Assembly (NCBI GenBank): GCA_033002965.1
Contig: JAURVB010003045.1
Location: 146,374-210,373, forward strand
DNA from: Piper betle
Lineage: Eukaryota; Streptophyta; Magnoliopsida; Piperales; Piperaceae
Length of the DNA: 64,000 nucleotides
Reading direction: 5' to 3'
The notes beneath the pieces were generated by a model. It was not told the DNA's origin. It worked only from the letters and a program-made list of their open reading frames with translations, and did no database searches. The stretch's first letter is position 1; the number at the start of each line of letters is the position of its first letter. The position numbers and the translations under genes were made by a program. Of this stretch, positions 57,239 through 64,000 are shown in pieces.

Positions 57239-59960
57239 CCCAGGCACCACCATGGGCCTCCAATCCGCACACCTAAGCCAGCCAAAGCCATGGGACCTCA
57301 CCTACATATATAGAGAAAAACATCCATAATCAAACAAGTTTGATTACCAATCCAAAATAACTACAGGAACTACAAACTGGCATATGGGTACTCCACTACC
57401 CACCAAAAATTTTAAAAACATCAAAAAGCCTCACAGGGTTGCAAGTAGGGATAACTTACTTTAAAAAGATCGGCGCACATGCATGGCTAAATTTAAACTT
57501 ATACAAAAAATCTTACACCCTCACATCATCTATATAACACCTACCACGGTATTCATTTGGAAATGAATAGTTAAGTTCATGCCACAAATTCTACAAAATG
57601 TGATGCATTATGCAATACCTTCTTACATTGCATAATGGGTTTACCCATATAGATCTCTCTCACGTTCTTCAAACCGAAATCCTCATATGCTTAGGTATAT
57701 AAAGCTTAGGTAAGGGTGTGTATTATAAGTTTTTAGAGCTTAGCTTCTAAAAACTATCAAGGGATCTCATCCTTCAAGTTTTGTTAAATATCAGAAGGAT
57801 CCGATAAAACGCCACCAACTCTGCCGTATATCTAAGACGCGATTAAAACTCAATACTAAAGGAGTCTACAAGAGATGTAGCAAAGGAATCTTATAGACCT
57901 AGATAATCAGAGCTCCACATTCAAGATCGGTGTGCTCACCCCACATCACCTAGTAAGAAATGAAACTCCAATCAAGGTTAGATCACATTAGCACACAAAA
58001 CGAGGCAAGGCCTCAACACATGAACGACACATAAGAACATGATTAACTTAATTATCTCAATTAATGAAGTGTTGAACCTCGTTAGATAGGCTTAATTAGG
58101 GTTTTGGTTGCAAGTACACTTAGTTGGAAAAGTTCAATATTTAGGTTTTATCAAATGGACATCATCTAAGGGATTAGTACAAAAATTACCAAGTGTTAAC
58201 CCATGGGCCAACATGGTAAGCAAAATCCACTGATATCTAGCTAAGGTGCTGGTAGAGTGTTCTTATGCTATGCACTAATTTTCTTAAGTTTTGTTCATAA
58301 GCTTGAGACTCCAAATGGGCTTGGATAAAATGTTAAGGTTAGCCTCAACACATAAGAACATGATTAACTTTATTATCTCAATTAATGAAGTGTTGAAGCT
58401 CATTAGGTAGGCTTAATTAGGGTTTTTCTTGCAAGCACAATTAGTTGGAAAAGTCCAATACTTAGGTTTTATTGAATGGACATCTAAGGTTTTAATACAC
58501 AAACTACCAAGTGTTGGCCCATGGGCCAACAAGGTAAACAAAGCCCACTAATATCCGGCTAAGGTGTTGGTATAATGTTCTTAAGTTGTGCACTAATTTT
58601 CTTAAGTTTTGTTCATGGGCTTGGATACTCTAAATGGGCCTGGGCAAAATATTAGGGTCATCCAACAATGTGGACTTGAATCATGTAAAACTTCAAGTGC
58701 AAATGTTAATGATTTGGCCATAAGTGGACTCTGGATGTGAAGCACTAGGTCATTTAAGAGCTAGTTGGACCTACAAGTTTTGGGAAAATTATAACGCAAG
58801 CTCTAGTAAGCCATTGGCCCTAAGTTCTGGGTAAAATTTCATAGAATTTCACCACTAATAAGCTAGGTTATTGGATTTTTACATCTAGAGGTAGAAAACT
58901 AGGGTTTCACTATGTGTAGCCCACTCTATAAAACCGAACTAACCAACCACCTAAATGATTTTTAACCAATCAATCTAGTGAGCCATTGGCACCTAAATAT
59001 TATTTAAATTTACATATATTAGGTAGACACTTGGCTCAATTAATCTATGATTTTTACTGAATTTTATCACTGGCCTTTTAACTAGCTAACTGAGGAGCAC
59101 AATCTAAAAGTATAACAAGGCATAATAAATGTAAACCAAGCACATCACATAGTTAGGAGTTTTGTTCCTTAAAGTGGTTGTCATAGCATGATATTTTCAT
59201 GTAGCTGTGCTTCTCACCAAGCAGATGTACAAACGTGCAAAATATGGACATCAATAGCAACCTAAATCAAGATGTGAAAATTCAGGGAAAGGCGGCGTAC
59301 TAGGGCTATCAGTGACCATGAAAGCCCCCACCTGTGTGCAAAGTTTGGCAGGCCTACATGCTCATACATGCCAAGTAAAAGACAAAAAATGATGTCACAA
59401 AAGTTGTAGATCTGGTCATGACGTTCAAAACAAAATGACAAACAACATGCAAAACAACCACCTAGATTGCTTATGAGACATGCATTTTTTACCCAAACAA
59501 TGCAAGTAGATGACCACAATGTATTAAAAAATAAATAACTACTTTTATATACATCCAAACTTCTTGAATCCAAAGCCTATTAAGTCCTAACATGTATTTC
59601 TACGTGATACAAATATCAGAAAAAATACAAAAAACATGCTTGAACAACAAACAAGCACCACAACAATGAGAAGAGGTAGAAACATCAGGTCTTTACCTCA
59701 AGGGGGACTAAAGGGAGGCATATTAGGGCTTCCTACCTGAAGACCTACCACCTAGGGGCTAGGCTTGGCTTGGAAGGGCCTAAAAGAGGTTAGGAAGAGC
59801 TGGGGAGGAAGATGGAAGGCAAGGACTAAAGGGAGGGTCGGAGTTAAGAGAATAAACGGGTGAAAAGCTTGTACATAGGGCTGTATTTATAGGCAAAAAT
59901 TTGGGCTAGAACAAGGGTCTAGGAAAGTGCCTTAGCACTATCCACTATCAAGACATATGG
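57239..59960 (-). repeat. LTR-C copy, minus orientation
   Basis: Parallels the copy at 60010-61450. Shared blocks include CACCACCATGGRCCTC, ACATATATAGRG, ATACTCCACTACCCA, GGATCCRATAAAA and CGAGGCAAGGCCTCAA. It holds a ~333-bp tandem duplication. The stretch 59700-59960 is purine-rich, has a TATTTATAGG box (59890) and no ORF. Confidence 0.65.
58012..58665. repeat. Two tandem copies of a ~333-bp unit
   Basis: Unit 1 (58012-58345) and unit 2 (58346-58665) both contain AACATGATTAACTT, TAATGAAGTGTTGAA, AGTTGGAAAAGT, CCATGGGCCAAC, TGCACTAATTTTCTTAAGTT. A single, more diverged copy lies at about 61020-61375 in the neighbouring LTR, so the duplication happened in this copy. Confidence 0.9.
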
Positions 59961-61464
59961 CGGCCAATAGATGATTGTTAACCTTTTTCCCCAAAGTATC
60001 ACTCCACACTGTATTATTAATAATAATAAAGTAATATGCACACTTACGAAATCATCACGCCATAGCCCGCCTAAAATCATGTAGGTTTCATACTCAAGTT
60101 AAGGAATCATGCCCACAAAATAATATAGTCCAAAATAAATTTGAAACAATGTAAAATAGCATAGGGCCCCTACCACCACCATGGACCTCAATCCACATGC
60201 CTAAGCTAACCAACACCACAGGGAGCTCAACCACATATACATATATAGGGGAAATATCAATAATCAAACAATTTAAAATAACTATCAGTATTACAAACTG
60301 GGAGATGGATACTCCACTACCCATAAGAATTTTTAAAACACTTCACAAAAGTCTCACAAGTGGGCTATATGCAGGGATAATTAATTTTAAAAAAGACTGG
60401 CAACTATGCATGGTAAAATTCATATTTATACAAAAAAGTTTATGTCATCACATCCTCCATATAATATTACTCCAATACTCAGGTGGAAAAAGAATGGATA
60501 AGTTAGTGCCACAAATTTCGAAAATGTGATCCGTTAAGCAATACCCTATTACATTGCTCTACTTTAAGGCTTGAAGGAGTACTAATGCAATTCTTACTAC
60601 CTATACATATCTCTCTCATGTTCGTAAAATCAAAATCTTTATATGCTTAGATATATTTGGCTTAGATAGGGGCATGTATGATAAGTTTCTGGAGCTGAGC
60701 TTTAGAAAACAATCGATTGATCTTAGCCTTGAAGTTTTGTTAAACTTATGGAAATCTCTGATAAATGGCCTGACATCGGAAGGATCCAATAAAATGTCGA
60801 TGAGACCGTCCTATTTCTAAAACGTGATTAAAACTCGACACTCAAAGAATCAAGCAAAGATGAAGCGAAGGACTCCTACGGACCTAGATGAGTAGAGCTT
60901 CATGTCCTAGATTAGTGAGCACATCTTGTGTAACCTATCAAGAGATGAAACTTGAATCAATGTCGAATCACATTAGCACGCAAAGCAAAGCAAGGCCTTA
61001 ATAGTTGCACAACACATAGAAATAGAATTAACTTCATTATCTTGATTAATGAACTCTTAAACATAATTTCATAGGCATATTTAGGGTTTTCATTCCAAGT
61101 ACACATAGTTGGAAAAGTCCAATTATTAGATTTTATTGAACAAATTTAACCCGACAATTTTTCGGGCGAGCCAAACTATGTCCACATGGACTAAAATTTG
61201 GACCAAAGGAGGTTCACCCTTTAAGGGTTTGGTCCAACATGGTAAACAAAGCCCACTAAGGTCAAGCTAAGGTGCTAGGAACCGTGTTCCTGGGTTGTGC
61301 ACCAATTATTTTAAGTTTTGCTCATAAGTTTGGAGGCTTCAAATGAACTTGGGTAAGAAATTAGGGTTGGACAACACTATAGGTTTGAATCTTGTAACAT
61401 TATAAGTCCAAATTCCACGGATTTCGGCCTAAGTTTACTAATGGAATGGAAAGCGTTGATTAGG
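59961..61464 (-). repeat. Second LTR-C copy, minus orientation
   Basis: Starts near ATCACTCCACACTG (59998), which is also seen at 42069, and follows the first copy to about 61400. The start and end motifs are not intact, so no element boundaries can be given. Open frame 60197-60529 is within the LTR and lacks a domain. Confidence 0.6.
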
Positions 61465-64000
61465 ATGCCAGTGTCTATGTTAGCCAGGATTTTAGGCCTA
61501 GATCTATATCGTTGCTATGTTTACAATCCGTTTTGGACTTTTAGGATATCTCATTGCATGCATCATAGGGATTTCAGATCATCGAATTGTGCCCTTATGG
61601 GCCCAACTTGATTGAGTTCATGATTCGAGGCCCATTTAACCGTCTTGCCTCGATTCCTACCTGTAAAGTCACTTTTATGACTCAAGACAATTTTAACTTT
61701 GGATAGTCTCGATCCGAGCTTTCTGTCCATATGTATATTACCCATAGGTGGGTCCCACTAGACCACAAGTTGTCGGACGTACAGATCATGCCATATGGCT
61801 AGATTTGAGCCGTCCACATCTACCCTAGCGTCACCATGTTATATTTCCATAGATATTTCGTGATTTCAGAATTTACACTTTTTAGCACCACCACCACTTC
61901 GGCTCGCCGCCGGCGAAGTTTCTGTCTCGCCCCAGACCACAGGGTTGGTACGACCATGACCACCTCCCTGCCGGCTATCATTCCATACCAACGATCGCGT
62001 AGTCGCTGCCGGTGACGGTGTTTTTGCTGTCAATTTGTCACCGCTGCTGCCACCCTTTTGGGCCATTTTTCGGCACTGGCGACTGTCCTCGAGCAAAGCT
62101 GACTACCCCCAAAAGCTTCATCTTTCTAAGATCTACATTTTGAGACTACCCACAACCACTGCCATGGCTATGATCACCATTAGCGATGTCGCCACACCCG
62201 GCAGCGATACCTTCCCTTCCAAGCCGATTTTTGGCCAGCTACCTGCCAGACTCTGTTGACCGCCACCACCATCATGATCCTCATCGCATGGGTGGTCAAT
62301 CCCAACTAGAGGTGACCCCAGCCATGCCGCCATCGGTGTTTTCCAGTGATGCATAGTGCTGCTTCCCCGACCGGCTCATTTACCAACATCGCCTTCACCT
62401 TCTAGCGTTCGCGTCTGTGTCTTCCTGCCTGATCTTGTTCGAGTCTGCTCGACAAGTTTAGGTCAACCCAGCCAACCCAACCCATTTTCCATTTAACCCA
62501 GACCGGGTTGGTTCCACCCATTCGGTTCAATCTCATTCAGCTCGATTTGGTCCGATTTAGCTCATTTTCAAACAATTTTTGGTCGTTATTGCATCGTTTT
62601 CGGTAATTCGATGACCTCTATATTACTTTAGATGCATGTTCACATGATTTAGCATGTTTTGGCTTAATGATTATTTTTCTTTATTTCTTGTTTTATTTAT
62701 TTATTTATTTCTTATTCATTTTGTACTATTCATGTATTTATTGATTATAATGCATATTTATATGATTACTTATTACTATTAATGATATATTTACTTATTA
62801 ATATTATTCTTATTTATGTTTACTAAATTTTTTGTGTGTGTATTTATCTATTTGTTTGTTCGTGTGTATGTCATTATTTATTTGTATTTAGTTATGTATC
62901 TGTATTTGATAACAATGATATTATTATTTATAATTAATGAGTATTAACTATATGTTTATTTATTTATTTATTTACTAACACAAGTATATATTGATATTTA
63001 CTCATGTTTACCTGTATATTTATATAGTATAATTATATTATTATTTTATGATTAGAGTATTTTTCATGTTTATTTATTAATTATTTATCTAATTATCTAT
63101 GAGTGCATTTTCTTGTTTATTTATTTATTTATTATTTTTTATTATTATGTCCCGATTTTCATGCCACATGTTTAGTTATAGGTCGTTAGCACTATTTCCT
63201 TTCTTAGGATGTACTCATATATGAACACACACCACGAGCATCCATCATATAGAGATGTTAGTATTTTACTTAGTAGTCAGTTCTAATGTAGGTTTTAGAG
63301 TCTGAGTTCACCGTAGGTGTGCAGATACGCTTGAAGCTTGGACCATAGGTCCTTAGGACTCTCCCACTCTGCTTGACTCCCGGCGTGTAGAGTTTAATCG
63401 TGTTTTAAAAGTAAGATGACATCAGTGGTGTTTTATCGAATCCCTCCAATGTCGGGACATTTAGCCATGTTTTCTAGACGTGTTTAATAAAACTATAAGG
63501 ATGAAATCCCTTGTTAGTTTTTGAGCTCAAGCTCTAGAAATATATGATATAAGCAATTTCCCTAAGCCTATTATATAAATACATGCATTTTTACGGATTT
63601 AACGAATAAGAGAATGAGTGGTATCAAGATATCCATGGACCGCACTAGTACTCCTTCAAATCGTGAGTTAGTGCGGTGTATGAGGGTACTATATAATACA
63701 ACACATTTTTGGAATTTGTGGCACTAATTTAACTATTCCTTTTGCCACTCGAGTATCATGGCGGGTGAAATATGGAAGATGTGAGGGCGAAAGCATTGTA
63801 TATATGAATATAAATATTAGGCATGCATGCGAGTTGGCACTTACTTTAGTATGTTTGCTTACCGCCTAGTGTGAGGCAACCTTGAAGTTTTATAAGTTTT
63901 CGTGGGTAATGGAATACCCATTTACCAGATTGTATTAGTTATTTTTCAGACAAGTAACACTCGTTACCGGCGTTTTTTATATAATATATGTAGGTTTGTA
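61465..64000 (+). repeat. LTR-O copy in plus orientation, truncated by the window end
   Basis: It is the approximate reverse complement of 51862-54070 in order: TTTTAGGCCTAGATC, GCATCATAGGGATTTC, CTTATGGGCCCAACTTGATT, AGTTGTCGGACGTACAGATC, a Pro/Ser-coding-like core (61880-62420), the TTTA tract, and then GGTGTTTTATCGAATCCCTC. It continues to the ACAAGTAACACTCGTTACCG block near 63950. The first ~150 bases of the LTR are missing. Open frames in the core (61866-62354) resemble nothing known. Confidence 0.75.
62690..63170. repeat. TTTA-rich low-complexity tract in LTR-O
   Basis: Runs of TTTATTTATTTA and relatives, the counterpart of 52380-52960 on the other strand. Confidence 0.85.

Overview
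The window is nuclear DNA of a flowering plant, and almost all of it is transposable-element sequence. It is AT-rich and full of stop codons. It holds many plant LTR retrotransposon parts: tRNA-iMet type primer-binding sites, TG...CA LTRs, chromovirus-type gag and pol fragments, and a plant transposon-associated domain. There is also a plant serpin pseudogene fragment. The species cannot be named from the sequence. I see no intact host gene, and none of the coding remnants looks functional.

Layout. Positions 1-6776 are a nearly complete minus-strand Ty3/gypsy chromovirus-like element (TE1). Its left LTR is clipped by the window edge. Both LTRs carry a 33-bp/133-bp minisatellite, and its polyprotein has lost the gag C-terminus, protease and reverse transcriptase. 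Next comes unassigned sequence split by a 919-bp non-autonomous hAT element (7832-8750) with a perfect 8-bp target duplication. A serpin exon fragment (9385-9590) and a TRIM-like fragment follow. Positions 9750-14555 are a decayed LTR whose GC-rich core is replaced by five tandem copies of a ~575-bp unit. Positions 14556-21100 are AT-rich, with only a degenerate dispersed repeat and a doubtful gag-like remnant. A minus-strand gypsy gag-protease-RT wreck lies at 21120-23280.

From 23.4 to 43.2 kb lie several copies of one LTR family (called LTR-C here) in both orientations. They form large inverted repeats and are joined twice to the same plant-transposon-domain internal region. Nested in them are a clean 2.9-kb solo LTR (34108-37031, TSD TATAC), a CGAGTTCGAGC-rich element and MITE-like insertions in TA microsatellites.

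The best-preserved mobile unit is at 43960-51861. It has two ~2.87-kb LTRs (family LTR-A) around a 2.16-kb interior that encodes only a gag with three CCHC knuckles, i.e. a TR-GAG-type non-autonomous element. Its primer-binding region is present three times. It sits inside an older solo LTR (43226-54307) of a related family (LTR-O). Positions 54.3-64 kb hold a plus-strand gypsy gag/integrase remnant, two minus-strand LTR-C copies and, running off the window, another LTR-O copy in the opposite orientation.

How the parts relate: there is no pathway or operon here. The history is one of nested insertion. LTR-C and LTR-O copies are older, LTR-A copies inserted into them, and the hAT and MITE elements inserted into the pile. 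The gag-only element and the hAT element would both have needed proteins supplied by other elements. LTR family letters are working names used only in this annotation.
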